Part shown: piece after piece, positions 25,892-40,059 of the stretch
Numbering within the stretch: the first letter of the stretch is position 1
Layout: every line of letters begins with the position of its first letter
Assembly: GCF_028453695.1 (NCBI RefSeq)
Contig: NC_135775.1
Location: forward strand, 14,728,545 to 14,792,544
Length of the DNA stretch: 64,000 nt
Direction of reading: 5' to 3'
From: Augochlora pura
Lineage: Eukaryota > Arthropoda > Insecta > Hymenoptera > Halictidae
Made by a program: the position numbers and the translations under genes
The notes under the pieces: model-generated
Told to the model about the DNA's origin: nothing
Database searches by the model: none
The model's input: only the letters and a program-made list of their open reading frames with translations

Positions 25892-27376
25892 GTGACAAAG
25901 AAGAATGTAAATTTAAATACAGTAGAATAAAATAGAAGACAAAAATAAAAGTGATGGCGGAAATAGGGATAGATCTAAGGAAATATGAAAGAATAGAAAA
26001 GATAGAAGGAAAGAGAGAAAATTATGACAATATTATAAGTTTATCGTACCGGTTAGTTAAGTATTGCTAATGACTCTCGTCTGCTGCCTAGAATTATAGA
26101 TGGCAGAGTAAACAATCCCACTATTACCGAATTGATTAATTTTAAAATTTCGCAATGGTTTACGAAAACCGACTGAGTTATTCAGTTTCATCGTTATATA
26201 TACCGCTTTCTCTACACTAGTTCTTCCGATAGGATTCTCACTTTGGCTAACACTTATACCAACGACATTGACTTCTTCATTGACAGTTCTAATAACATTA
26301 AATATCGCCGCAATAATGTTATCAGAAGCTAATATGTTCGGTTTGTGTTCGTTTAGTATACTTCAATCATACCGTTTTCATAGTCATCTCAGTTTATATT
26401 ATTATTTTATTATCATTACAGTTATTATCGTCGCGATATTGAATTTTTGTAGAATTAGTTGAAAGGGCATTTGGCTCGTCGGTGCGAGACGTTTCGAAAT
26501 ATTTATTTATTATTTTACGAAGAAAAGTTATTAGCAAAATATAGAGTATAAATCATATTAAGTCGACGTATGTAGACATTTTAGGTCAACAGAAAAGTAT
26601 GAATAACGATTAACAAGAGAATTAAAGAAATATACGATGTTACGATAGTCTAACAGAGTATTAGGGCTGCCCAAATAGATCGATTACTAAGTCGGCCTTG
26701 TTTGCATTAATAATCATTCGATCAACACCTGTGTGGAGATATTCGACGGAGTGCAGGCCGTAATTTCGCAGGGACACATCGATTAAGAGATAAGGGAACA
26801 TCTTTTTATTCGGCGAGCGCGAGAGAATTTATCATCAGAGTGAATGGGGTTCCTAATATTTTTCAAGCTCGACGGTCACTCGCGCACACGCGATCCACAA
26901 AGGGAAGCGCTTTCGTCGAGTTTCCCTCTGACAAACTTGCGCCGGGCCGGGAGATAAAAGAACTGTTTGCAGCGCGACCAGTTACGCGATGCACCGACGA
27001 TGCACACACGCCGACGCGACGGAACAGCTGCGCCGCCCGCGAAGATTAACGGCCTCCATTTAGGGGGTCGGATAATCATTTAATTTACCGGCGGGTCCTG
27101 TCTTTGATTCATCGAGAATTTTCCCGCAAATATTTGCGTGCTCCTCGCAGCGAAGTGTCCCGCGCAGCTTCCGCGCGGTCGACTTGCGACGGAAAGCTCG
27201 GGGAACCCGGTTCCGATCGTCCGTTTTCATCCAGTACTCGTTCGATCCACCGAATGGGGTGTCTAATGATTTTCCATGAGAAGAAAATTTCGGATAAACG
27301 AGGGAAAAGATGGCCGGGGTCCCCTCGGCTTTGACGACGGTCCAGGAAACACGAGTCCGGCCACTTAATTTCGAAT

Positions 27377-27400
27377 CACCCTGTACACACGCACAGGGTG
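27377..27400. repeat. Short perfect hairpin
   Basis: CACCCTGT and ACAGGGTG form 8-bp arms around an 8-base loop. Such CACCCTGT pairs can be remnants of transposon ends; no larger element is visible. Confidence 0.5.
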
Positions 27401-30400
27401 TAGAACGATGTAAAAGAATCCGGGCCGCTGACGAAACTCGAGGCGGCCCTCTGCTTCGGCTTTCATTAAGGAATCGTTAGCGCCGCCGTTCTCATCAGCA
27501 TCATCCTCCTCTCTCCGTTCTCCTCGCCGTTTCTCTCTCCGGCTTTCTCCGTCTCGTTTCTCGACCTTCCTCCGCTTCGCACTCTCTCTCTTCACTTTGT
27601 CCGCCATCCCCACGCTTGTTTCTCTCCGCCGGACCATGCTCTCGTGTTCACCTTTTCTCCGGTTACTCGCCTCCTTCCGCCGACGCGGAGCGGAGCGGAG
27701 AGAAGCGGAGAGAAGCGGCCCGGCGTTATGCGTTTTTCCTGCTCCTTTTTCTAAAGTGATTTCTCCCCGAGGCAACCCTCGCCACCCTTGCATCTCGATA
27801 GTCTATCTTCCTCCGCGGCCATTGCCCACCCTCCCGCCACCCCCGCGTAATTTCCTCCTGGATATCGAGGAGTCTCTCGGTTTTCGAGTTTTTCCAACGG
27901 CACCGAGTTTCCTTCCATATTTTTATTTCCGCCGGGCGGAACGCTCGCGCCGGCAACTTGGAGATTTTACGCGTTCGGTCGGGAACCTCGATTCCGCTCC
28001 CTCGAGCAAGGGACCGCGGCTTCTGTTCTCTCTTAGCTATCTCTAGTTCTGTCTCCTCCCTCTTTCTCGCTGCAGATTATCCGACGAGGCGTTTCTTCCA
28101 GTGGACACGGCGCGGCGTTCCTTTCCCGGCCGGTCCAGGCGAAACTTTCTTCGATCCTCGAGAATTTCGAAATGGACTTGAAAAATTAACGGCTCAAATT
28201 GCGCGAATGTAGCGCGGTTTGGTTCGAGTCCGTCGGGTTTGTATTCGGAGCCCGCGGGAGCTGTAGGAAAATATTCCCCGACTGGTTTTCCCCTTTCCAG
28301 CGTCCCTCCTCTTCTTCAACCCCCTCCTCTCTCTCTCTCTCTCTGCTAGCTCGTGTCGTATCCTCGTGGTTTTCAGCAGTTTTTGCACTGCTCTCCTTTC
28401 ACCGTTTACGCACGTGCCGTTCACCTGCCGTCGTTCGATTCCTTGAACAATCTTCTCCCTCTTCTACCCCCCTCGACGCCGCAGCTTGCCCCGTTTTACA
28501 GAAAATTTCGCGCGTGGATCTTCGATGGTTGAACAGATAGGAAAAGACTGTTCCCTTCGATTTGACAATTTCAGAGCGACGTGCTGTTTAGATTAAATTC
28601 AAGCAAGGGTTTCCAAGAATCCAGCTGTTTTGCTAAAAAAAGGATCGACGGAAAGCTCAGCCTGCGCGTGTCCCCGTGACCGCGGCTATTTTCGCGCGTC
28701 GAATAATTCCCGCAAATCCATTCTTTCACGGAAACCGTTGGAAGTATCCTTTGCAGGGCGCAGATGGTCCGCACTCTCCCTCTCTGCATCGTTTTTTGGG
28801 GTGTGCAACGCACGCACACGTGGCCACTATTCAGCGTGTCCTAGGTGGTCGATTAAAAAAAAAAAGGAAAGACGCGGGGAAAAAGACGGAAAAAAATTCT
28901 CCCCTAGGACCAGTCCGCATCCACGGTAGCATAGCCAAGGGATACCACCCCGATCGAAACGTCCAACCCCCCTCGATCTCTCACCCTCTCCCCCTCTCTC
29001 TCTCTTCCTCTCCCCCTGTTTTTTTTCTATCTCACTCTCTTGGACTTACTCTCTCCAACCCCTGTCTCGTGCGTCGATGCAAACTCGAGGAGGTGGATCC
29101 CTGCTTTGCACTTGGGGGTTGTAACACACCACCCCTCCCCCTTGGCCAACGACGATGGCCTCCTGATTGAACCGACTCGACACTCTGCCTCATTTTGTCG
29201 TTCGCGTTCCACCCCTCGTCACGCCGCCGCGTTGAAGAAAGTTTTCGCGCGCGGAGAAAGTGTACCGGTGTATCGTGCGGAGTCGTCGACGACGATGGAA
29301 AAGCACCGGAACGAGGAATGGGGTGGTTTTCCGCGGCAGAAATTTTCGCGGGTGGCTCGTCGGTGTCTCCGAAAGCTGTGAAAGTGTACGAAAACGTCGC
29401 GGGGAAGCTGCTCGAACATTAAAACGCCTGTATAAAAAGAAAAGATGCGACCCCGAGGAACACTTGTATGAATTTTGGGAGAACCGGTGACTCGGATCAT
29501 CAAATTGCACACCCGATTCGCATATAAGTAAGCGAAGAAGACTGAGGACCTTCAATGGATCGCTCGCGGCTCCATTTTGCTCTGGACTGCTCAATGGCGC
29601 GTCCACGTGAACGCGGCCCACAACGAAAGACGGCCGGCGGGCGACGTTTTAATTGCTATCACGAACAATTTGTTCCCTCTCGGAAGTGAACGCTAATTAT
29701 GTTCGTTTGAAGGAGCGTGAAAAGCGTGGAAATAATTAACAGAAGCGCGGGATAGTTGTCAGGGAACGGGGGGAGCGCGCGATGGTCTTCCTAGCCAGCC
29801 ATATTTTTCTGTTTTGATTTTAGGCACCGAGACAAGATGAATCGGTCGCTTAATAAAATCTGCGAGCCAGACCCTAAATCTAATTAAGAGGTGCGCGTCG
29901 TGCCTTTGAAAATTTAAATTAATTAAATCAAAGAGCGGGTATGCAATAGAGCGAGAGGGAGAAAGAGAAAGAGGGGGGAGACGAGCTTTTGTTGGCAACA
30001 GTCACAAACGGCTTGACACTTTACATTCAATTACGTATAAAATATCGTATAATTAACTCCACATCGTATACATTCTGCAGCGTTTACGAAACTCGCTGAG
30101 TCGTTCGTGGCCGGCGTGCGCTCGTTGAAAATTATCCGGGGACATATCGATGGAGGTTAACGATTAGGAAATTGGTTGAAATTGTAATTGACTCTTTTGT
30201 CTCGGTATTGGGGGTAATATGAAGTTTATGGGGACGTCGGCGACGACAGAATCGATCGAATGAGAGGGAGGATGGAAAAAGGCAGCGAAAGCAGGTGAAA
30301 AATTGATGATGATGCGCCGGCGAATAAAGGAGTCCTGATTGATACGGTAGGGGTCCGCGAACCCCGGTTTCGATCCGATTCCGATCCGATCCGTTCCTGC

Positions 30401-30569
30401 GTTCTTGCGACTGCCTAAGGATGGATAGCACCACGGGAATATTTTAGCCTTTATTCCGATCAGTGGAATTGTTCCCATTGCGTCACACCGTTTGCGTAAT
30501 CGTCGCCGGCGAGACCGCGGAAAAGGGAAACGAAACGAAACGAGACGAAAACGGAATCGAGGCCAGACA

Positions 30570-30575
<6 letters not shown>

Positions 30576-30609
<34 letters not shown>
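30576..30609. repeat. GA microsatellite
   Basis: A 34-base GA run in the intron, next to GAAAC-type repeats at 30525-30550. Confidence 0.95.
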
Positions 30610-30612
<3 letters not shown>

Positions 30613-33600
30613 AAGAGAGGCGGAGACGGAGGGAACCGTGTACGTTTCCCACCGTCGCGATATTTTCCATTTTAATGAATACAGGTAAACAAAACGGCGC
30701 GATTTCACTCTCCGCGGCTCTCCTTCGCTTTCCGGGCGACTTCATTCCGGGCTACGCTTCGGCAAAAGGCAATCTTTGCGAAAGAGAATTTGCATACTTT
30801 TTGTTTGCCTCGTCGCGCGTTTCAAGTCGTGCCGCTCTCTCGCCAACGGAATAGAGACGCGGATTATTTTCCCGGGCACCGAGTCTCTCAGCTTTTAACC
30901 CTTCGCCGCTAGGTCCTTCCCCCCGGTGTGCCACGTTCCAGAAATTTCTACTCGATTTACAACATTATCAATCTCGGTTGAGTTTCTTTCTCGTGTTTGA
31001 AATCCTTCGTCGCGGAATGTCGTTCCTGGACGGATCATCGCGGCGAGTTCCACAGCACCGTCGAATCCGATCGGGCAAAACAAGAACATACCAAGTTCGA
31101 ACGGCAAAAGTGGAGCAGGAGGCGGGAGGAGCGCGCAAGGATCGAGGAAGCGTCGGCTCGATAAATTTTCACTCGTTAAAACCTCGATTAGCGACGCCCG
31201 CGTTTTTTGCCCTCGCGAAAAAGCGACGCGAACCGGCCGCCGGAGAAGCAAACGGATGCAAGAAACCGTCCGCGAGATACAGAACGATTATTCTCTAAGA
31301 ACTGCCCTTTCTCCTCTCCTCTCCTCTCCTCACCTCTCACCCTCTTTGTATTCTGCCTTTTTATTCATCAGCCGCGGGAGAAGTTTTCCACGCCAATTAC
31401 CGGCACGAAAACTTTCAGTCTCCTTGCTCGCCTCTCGTTTCCGAAAGTTTCGATGAACCGGTTCGCGTTACATTATTAGAGGAGGTTGTAATTAGTTTTC
31501 AATTTTTACCGTACCTCTCCCCCCAAGGTTATCGGTCGTCGCAAGGGAGACCGATCCTGTTCGCTTCCGTTTCCGATTCAGAGACGTCGTTCGTTTACAT
31601 CGCAAAGGGCAAGCGAGAACCGTGGATCCACGTTCCGAGATTTTTGAAACTCCGCTCAGGCTTCGCAGCTACGGGAAGCGGGGGATTCTCTTTTACGTTT
31701 TGGAGCTGGCGCGTTTGAGATCGCGCGTTTTTTCGTCGTTTAATCATTCCGGAGGAAACGGGAACGACGGTTCTGCTCCTCCCCTGATACCTTCTATTTA
31801 GCGAGCTAGATTCGCGAGCAGAATTACAGCTCGGCTTCGCTCCAATGTATCAAGCCGCGAATCGCCGACAGAGAGCACAAATCATCCGAAAGCAAAAGGA
31901 AACTCGAGGAAAGAAAGTCCACGAATAAACCGAGTATCCTTTCGTGCCTGTAATCCCGGGGAAACTATTTAACGTCAGAGGCCGTATAATGGCAGATCGA
32001 AACGTCGAGCCTACAAAACTAACTCAAAAGCTGCAACTCACCCTCAACAGCCTTGATTCCTCGGCTCAGAAACAGCCAAGAACCCGGCCCCGCAGCGGCG
32101 AAAGTAATGAATGGGGAGAATAGCCAGCCACGTCGCCGAAGCTCGATCCACAGGTGCGGATTCTGCTCCCGTTTCACTTCCCCGTCGCGACGCCACGAAT
32201 CCTCGAATTCTGCGGCTTTCTATGTAAAAGGTGTCCTCTCACCGGCGATCCGCGACCGATCGCGTTTCACGAGGCTCGCGAAATCGGTGTCACGGATTTA
32301 TCGCCGGAAACGGGACATTTCGATGGTCCGTAACAGGCGTCGAGCATTCGTTCCGGAGATCTCGATAAGGGAGGTAACCCAGATGTACGATTACTTTAAA
32401 AATTTAACGATTAAGCGTTATATTGTGCCAGCTCTTTATTAACCAATTAATATGAGTGTCATTCGCTCGGAAAATGTGATACTCGTTAGAAAAATGGAAT
32501 CGAAGTCCATCGTGAGAAGTTTCCGATAATGTTTTAAACGAACGTACTTTTTGCAAATTTTGATTGCTTTTTGAATTTTTCGACACTCTTGCGAACACTA
32601 TACATAATTTGAATAAAAATGAGAAGCTGGGTATTTTAATACTGCATGTTAAATTTTTTTTTATTTAATCTCCTCGAACTTCGAATTAGGTTCGGACAAG
32701 ATAAACTGATGAAGAATTTGTTATAGATTTTGATAAGTTTTAGAATGGAAGTAGAGCATTTTTAGTTTTATCAACAAATGTAACTTACACAAAAAGGATT
32801 ACAGAATTGAGACACATGTTTATTGAGCACGATAAATTGCGCACAGAGCAATCATCTCTTACATTATCATATGGTACAAATACGTACAATATTTCCTACA
32901 GATGCCGTGATTAGTGTGGTTCTGACAATGTTTTATATACGCCATATTATACAGTTACTTTATATACCTACTAATAACCATGTTAATGCATTTCTAATTT
33001 TCCTATCTGATGCAGGAAAATTAAATTGATAAGATATTTTCCATTTTCCAAAGTACCATATTAGTCTTTCATATTTACGTATATTTATATGTATATGTAC
33101 GGATAACAAACAAAAAGAGATATTTTCGGGGCGGTGGTTGACATACAAGGAATACATTAAGATATACTTATACATGCATATACGTATAGTGAATTAAAAA
33201 TGAATAAAAATCGCATGAATATTCACTATTAGCACAGTAAATGCGAGAATGATATTAATACTTCCTTAAAAAATTAAATTCTTTTTTAATTTTGTTTCAC
33301 ATTTGAAAGAATCTCTTAGTGAAATCCTAAAAGTCTTCGTTATATATTTGTTATGAAATAAATTCACTGATATTTCACCGTTAGGCGCGAATAAAGCTCG
33401 ATCTGTGAATCGCAGATAATGTGCTGAGTAAAATCTTCTGATCGTTAATTTTTGAAAAGTAATTGGACATTTGGGTCGCAACCCTTCTAAGATACTCATG
33501 TCTCAGAGCTTGGAAAGGGTTGCTTGAAGACAATCGAGGACCGCGATCGTCGGATTCTCATAAACGTTTTTAATTTCGCGTACTCGAGGACCTTTCTCGA

Positions 33601-36600
33601 TGCAGTCTCGGAACCTTGACCTTACGGTTCGATCGCGGTTCGTTCACTCTTGAGGTTTTATTGTTCGGCGCAGGATAATTCTTCACCCTCGTAAACCTAC
33701 CATTTGCGGAGGGACGTACAGCTCGACCCGTTTTCCGACCCAGAAATTAGAAACTCCGGATTAATCGGAAGACAGGGGTTGCCGCGTTCCCGCGCAAACG
33801 ATCCTGCACACAAGAGCCATAAAGGCGGAGTTACAAATTGCCGGGAACTTTTCGACGGATTGTAAACTGCGAGCAGCTCTAATGTGATCTTCAATTATGA
33901 AGCCCGCGTATAAATGACTGGTTTACACAGACCGGCGGGAACACGGCGGCGTTTAATGAATGGCGGTTTCGCGGGCCGCCGGCTTTAAGCCAGGTTCACA
34001 CCTACCCACGTGGCGGCAAGCTTTTTCTCCTTGTTCCCCCCATTTTCGTCGCACCGTGGACGAGATTCGATTATTTAAAAAGTAGCGCGTTTCAACGCAC
34101 TCTTTGACAGCACAATTTCAATGATTACAGACGTTCTTTTATTATTTATTCAAATATGCAATGTTTTCTGCTTTAACAGCCAAATTAGAGGAGCATAATC
34201 TACACGCGAAAATAAGAAAATAAATGTTGCATAAAGTTTGCTCGCGGCTGCTTTGCTACAAAATTTTTTTTTTATTATTTTTATATTTTACCGCCAAGAA
34301 TTGTCTGCACTTACGTTATAGCAAATTGTGTGGATCTTATTGACAATTTTTAAGTCGTTTTCGCGTGCATTTATTGCTTTATTGTACACTATTTGTTTTA
34401 TAATTTCCTATAAATAAGATTTCTGGGGATATGTTTTACTTGGCGAATTTCTGACTCTTCTTGCATAGTGCAAAGGACGATCCAATTATATGCCATAATT
34501 TAATGTAATCCAATATTTGGATATAACTTTGTAACGACGCGTTTACAAACAAAGACTATGTAACATTTACATTTTACTTTCCCTTCCTGCACGCCTACAG
34601 CTTGGCTGTTGAATTAGTGACCACTTCGTATATATTTATAAATCTGTACGCAAGTATAGTTTCTATAGTAGACTCGAATGGGACCTTGTTCCAAGTCTCT
34701 AAGTCGTGGAACCTATTTACGTTTACCAATTGGCCCTTTAACTTTTTGCGGTTTTATTAAGTTTATACATAAGTGTCATGCTGATCGCAATTTTTTCGTT
34801 GAACGAACAGTAATACATAATATGCAAGATTAATTAGGCTAAACAAAATTTATTAATTCTTTTTTAATGTCTAGAAATATATAACATAATAATATGTTTC
34901 AACTTTATATAAAAATGAAAATAAGTAAATAGCTTTTCGTGGCTGAGAGTAGACCGCAAGGGGTGGAATCGTCGCTAGCGTCCAACTGTTTCATTGGCGG
35001 TAAATTCGGTTGACTATGGCTATCACACATACTTAGTACACGAGGGGTCCCATGTAAGTTGAGATTGTCAAAAATCTCGTAGACACGTGATTTGAAAAAA
35101 GAAACGAATCGACACGTGTCCTTTAGTATTTCAAATGGAGAATCAAATCGTATTACTAGTTTATTTCAAATAAAACTGGTAAATTTGTTTACGTAAAATA
35201 TGATTTATATATTGAAAATATAGATCTATGATAAGAAGACCAAGATAATTTTGAAGTAACTCTGAAAACATTAAAAAACCAGTAGCGCTACTTGAATCCC
35301 CTCTAGAAACACTAAAGCACAAGCATTAGTTTTTTTTTTCAAATCACGTTTACGAGATTCTTCGCAATCTGAACTTAGAAGGGACTTCCTGTATACTAAA
35401 TACGGGTGAGCGCGACCGTCGATCAATTTTACCGTCAGTGACACAGGACTAATTGGTAAAAATACATGGACGCCAATAAGCGACAACAAGTAACCGATCA
35501 AAGGGAGCGAACACTCGTTTCCTTGAAATTCCTCGAGATAAGTGCAAATATGTAAGAGTTTGCACGTAAGTCGATTGAACATCGCGAGGAAGATGGAAGT
35601 GACCGAAAGACACGAACAAGACAAAAGAAAGAAAAAACGAGAATCAGCAGATCAACAGGATCGATTAGGTGCGGACAGGATCCTCGGCATCTCGACGTAC
35701 TCTCCCGGGAAAGGATCCACGAGAATCGAACAGGAGTCGTCCCGGTGGCGTGAAAAATAATCCGCCGGTCGGGTTTCGCTTTTCGTTAGGGTGGTCGAAC
35801 GGCCGGCCAATTAGAAAGAGGATTGTATAATTGGGGAGATAAAGAATCAGCTGGATACTCGTCCGGGCACCTACCAGCTGCCGCGCCGCGCCGGTTCTCC
35901 TTCCCGCTCCCGCTCCCGTTCCCCGATGAAATCGCCGGTAGTGAACCGAAAGGATCGAATCATCCTGCTCCTTCGTCATCCTCCTTATTATCATCATTAT
36001 TGTAATCGTCGATGATTTTGTCGTGGCCCCAGTCCACTTTGCTGCCTCCTTTGTGCTCCCGTTTCCGAATAGTAGGGTCCAACGGCACGGTGACTCACAC
36101 GAATTTTCATAGTCCGTTTTGTCGTAGAAACGTTCCGGTAAACGAAAAATACGGTACAATCGGTGTAGGGCAATGTATTTCTGCGACGTCATGTACCCCA
36201 CCAGTTAATCTCGATGCGAGGCTAGCGAAACGAATTATTATAAAATGTGTTTAGTTTTAGTACGTATGAGAGGAGGGCCGGGTACACGAGATGAGATTTT
36301 GGGTTAAAACCGGGACAGGTATTTGCTTCGGGTTCGGGTCGAGAACTGAATTTGAAAACGAAATGGAGAAATATAGTATATACATTATATTATAAAAATT
36401 ATATTTCATCTAAAATCACTTAGACACATATAAACGTGAACATGCTTGACCTAGCAGACGTTTCGTAGAAGTTTCACTTACAATTCCAAATTTTATATTC
36501 TTCCTGGTATCCTTTTTACGACTTATTACAATTGGAGACGCGTGTGTTTGTAGTTGAGGATATTTTTAGAGACTAAGAGATGCACACATTGGTTGTACAC

Positions 36601-37888
36601 TCGCAATGCAGTCTTGCACATTCGCGTCTACATACAATGCCGACGATAAGTGTTGCAGATACGGTTGGATCCAGATTTACCGGTTTAGAGTGCTGATTCG
36701 TCGACGATTTGTTGTATAACAGAATCGAAAGTGTGAATTCGCATTGGCAACTTTGTCTCGCGAAAAAATAATCGTGTATTAATCGAGTCGTGTTAGTAGA
36801 TTGTAGAGCAGGTTTGGTTCTTTTCCTCGTGCACGGGACCTGTCTTCATTAGCATTATCATTTCCAAGGATGCTGACAAGATCCATGGAAAGATTTCTCC
36901 TAAGCTTCTCCCTTTTTTCCTTTTTTTGAGAGAGACCGGGCGATTGCATCCTCTCTTACGGGAACCCGGCTTTCTAATTAAAGGTACAAAACGCAAAGCC
37001 GGTGCCCGATTACAAGAGCATCTGTCTTGCGATTCCCGCCACGGGCCTCTTATCGTCGCATCTTTATGCTCGGCGTCATCATTCATGCGAGACCGGGTTT
37101 ACATTGTCACCGCGCCGGCAGCGTACTCGTAATTTAAATAGGGAGATAGAGAGAGGGAGAGGGAGAACGAGAATGAGAAGGAGAGACGGTAATCGATAAC
37201 GAGAACCACGGTTCTGAACAACTGGCCCGGTTCGGCCCGACTCGGCCCGGCTATGTTTCCTTTTTCCAACGGGCCGTTCGGGGCGTCGTTATCATTAGCA
37301 TCATAATCGTCATCGTGCGCCATTAAAGAAAAGAACCAGTTTTCAAGAGCTCGCCGAGAAATTGCGTGCTGTGGAGACCGTCCTGCACTCGTGACTACGC
37401 TCTTTGCCAATCACCGCATTGCGTAATCCAGATTTCTGGCGTTTAGTTTGCCCGCGAACATTCTTTTCTGTTCGATTCTTCGAGGGCAACGGCTTCCTCT
37501 GAAGTGGAACAGTTTCCACTGTGAAAAAAAATCGACGGATCGTCGAGCATGGACCATGTATCGTGACCGTAGTTCCTTTTATTTTGTGATATTTGAAATT
37601 TTTAATACTTCTACACACTACATTTGAAAGTTTTAATACTTCGCATAGGGAGACGAACAATGTCACATTCACTTATCGAGATCTATTGCCTCAACTAAAC
37701 GAGTATATTTTCATTAGCGCGTACAATATGAGGTCAGTGAAGAAACCAAATTTAAAATTGAAGCATTGAAAGCAGACATTTTATAGCGACTTCTGCTTTG
37801 ATACAAATCCTATACAGTTTACATGAGTTCTTTAACCAGGAATCGAGTTTATTAAAAAAAGGACTCATTCTTACAAAAGATGTTAAAA

Positions 37889-38449
37889 TTAACACATTAA
37901 ATACTGGAAATCATTCACAAAAACAAAGTATAATTTAATTAGTAAAAGTAAAGTTAGAAAGTTAAAATTTATCACAATGAATGATATTTTAATTCATTTG
38001 CATTATAAATATCCTTATCATATTTAATTTGCTAAAAATATTGCGACAGTAATCAATTTTTAAAACTAGTCGAATAATAGTGTTGCCCGTATGGGACCGT
38101 CGCGGCGCGATATTTAAGCGACGGGATGCTTATGGTATACAGAGCTATATTCTTTTCACATAACTAGAAAAATAACGTAATGATTTTAATAACATTAACT
38201 ATATCCATAAAACATTACAAGATAGTATACAGGATATCCTTTGACTTCGAAATTCATAATTTGTTTACATAACAAGAAATTATGCATTTCTACTTTAAAA
38301 AATCAAGATCGACTTAAAATCCGACACATTTTTTAAAACAGACTATAGTTTAGGTGATAATTGTGTGCGCTGTTTTAGATGGTATATTGCAATGCGTTAT
38401 ATAGTTCCAACTATTTTCTTTTTGTATGGTCCCGGCGTTGAGGGATTAA
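37889..38449. mobile_element. Possible TTAA-bounded element with GC-rich inner hairpin
   Basis: The left edge reads TTAACACATTAAATACTGG and the right edge reads CCCGGCGTTGAGGGATTAA; as inverted repeats they agree at about 10 of 19 positions, with several of the differences being the kind CpG decay produces. Inside lies a GC-rich island in otherwise AT-rich DNA, with a hairpin (CCGTCGC at 38097-38103 and GCGACGG at 38118-38124). Support is weaker than for the other elements. Confidence 0.3.
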
Positions 38450-38733
38450 ATATGAAACGATTTCTGGCGAGTTTCTCCATGAAGATAAACGAACGTCGAA
38501 CAGGACGACGCGTAGGAATTTAAGTGGTATAGAATTGGTAGCGTAAACAGTAGTAAACAGAAGCACAAAGCCATTCATGGAACCCTTGGATTCCGAGATC
38601 TCCGTCACACGCGAACCTGTGATTCCGAATTGTTGCCGGTCCTGCGATCGTTCCGACCGATAAAGCGTCCCGACGAAAGGCCCACAAAGCGTCACCGCAG
38701 AATCGGGCACTGATCTCTATTTGCACTCCCTCT

Positions 38734-38736
<3 letters not shown>

Positions 38737-38774
<38 letters not shown>
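38737..38774. repeat. CT microsatellite
   Basis: A 38-base CT run followed by 150 bases of GAAAGA-rich DNA at 38820-38930, giving adjacent pyrimidine and purine tracts. Confidence 0.95.
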
Positions 38775-38778
<4 letters not shown>

Positions 38779-39981
38779 TCACTTATTCACTTACTCTCTC
38801 CCTTGATGTTTATTCTCCCCTGCAAACAGAAAAGAAGGAAGAGCGAGAAGAAGAAAAATAAAGAGAGAAAGAAAGAATATATCAAAGAAAGAAAGAAAGA
38901 GAAGGACAGGGAGAAAGAATGAGAAGGAGAATAGACACCCTTTGAGAATTTTCCGTGCATATGGGTCCCAATGGGGCCCCAGATCGAGGCCGGCGCACGG
39001 CAAGGGGTGAGCCACGCAGGGAAAGAATGGGTAAGGAGGATTTTTCCCGCGACACAATCGCATTCGCATAAATCGCATGGAAAATCAAGTAGTCCTTGTT
39101 GCGTGTGCTCGATTATCCTCGCGCGAACAATATCTTCCGGGACGGAGGAGCCGGAGGGGGATTATCAGCGATTATCATAATACTGGGCGCATCACGTGTG
39201 TTGGTTTACCGACGGCATGATTGACGCGTAATTAGACCTTAAACGGAGGAGAATGCTTCAGCTCTTCTGCTTCTGGTTTTGCTTTTGCTCGTACGTACTT
39301 CTGTTGTGCTCGCCGGTTTCGTTCTTTTTCGCACGATTACGATCGCGGTGCTTCGCGCATTTATAGCTCATAATAGCATCTGGAGATCGACAGGATATGA
39401 ATTTCGATCCTCTACGCTGTTTCGGAACGTACTCAGGCCATTCCGAGACCATCGATGATATTTCATTTAATTCTCGATCCTTCGAAATTTATACGCGCCC
39501 ATCAAAACTCTATTAAACGGTGTCGAACTCTATTGCCAAGATAAAATTACACGTCTTACGTATCGTCACCGAGCCACCTTCAACCGTGATCCGAACACGA
39601 TGAGCGCGCTAGGATCATTCGACCTCGCGTCTAGATCTACGGTGCTCACTCAACAAGAGTACCGACTTTTTGTTCTTTTATAGTATCGTTGAACTTCTTT
39701 AACTCTGTAGAAAGAATTCTTTCTCAAATTACAACAATCTTTATCTATTCTTTGAAGTATGCCAGGGTTCTCGCGTCTATCCGTTATTCTGATGCTTTTG
39801 CAATTGCTAGTTCGGTGACAGCGTTACGAACACAGCGGAACAGAGAAGAATAGCTGAGGTTCAAGCGTCGCGACGTCGCAGAAACTGGGGATAATTAATA
39901 ATTCCAGGAATCCGGCGGACGTTACTGAAGCTTGTTTCGATTTCAGTATCGCATTCGAGTAGCCCTATTCTCCGTCGCTTT

Positions 39982-40059
39982 CGTCCTCGTCGTCGTTGTT
40001 TTCCGACACGTCGCCGTCGCCGTCGTCATCGTCATCGTCGTCGTTGTCGTCGTCGTCGG
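39982..40059. repeat. GTC-rich imperfect trinucleotide repeat
   Basis: Interrupted GTC/GTT units over about 78 bases; they read as poly-Val in one frame, which is not evidence of a gene. Confidence 0.85.

Larger units (their letters stand above)
20947..32380. other. Intron part 1, mostly GC-rich
   Basis: No exon can be defended. The stretch holds a 9-bp tandem repeat (22877-22906), GA/CT tracts (23580-23598, 23850-23871, 24636-24667, 28326-28345, 30576-30609), an AT-rich block at about 25640-26750 with an AAT microsatellite, and a small hairpin at 27377-27400. Overlapping Ser/Arg-rich ORFs cluster at 27365-29200 without recognisable domains. Confidence 0.55.

Noticed and set aside
28219..28232. 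Perfect-looking tRNA B box GGTTCGAGTCC
   Set aside because: No A box or cloverleaf lies upstream at the right distance.
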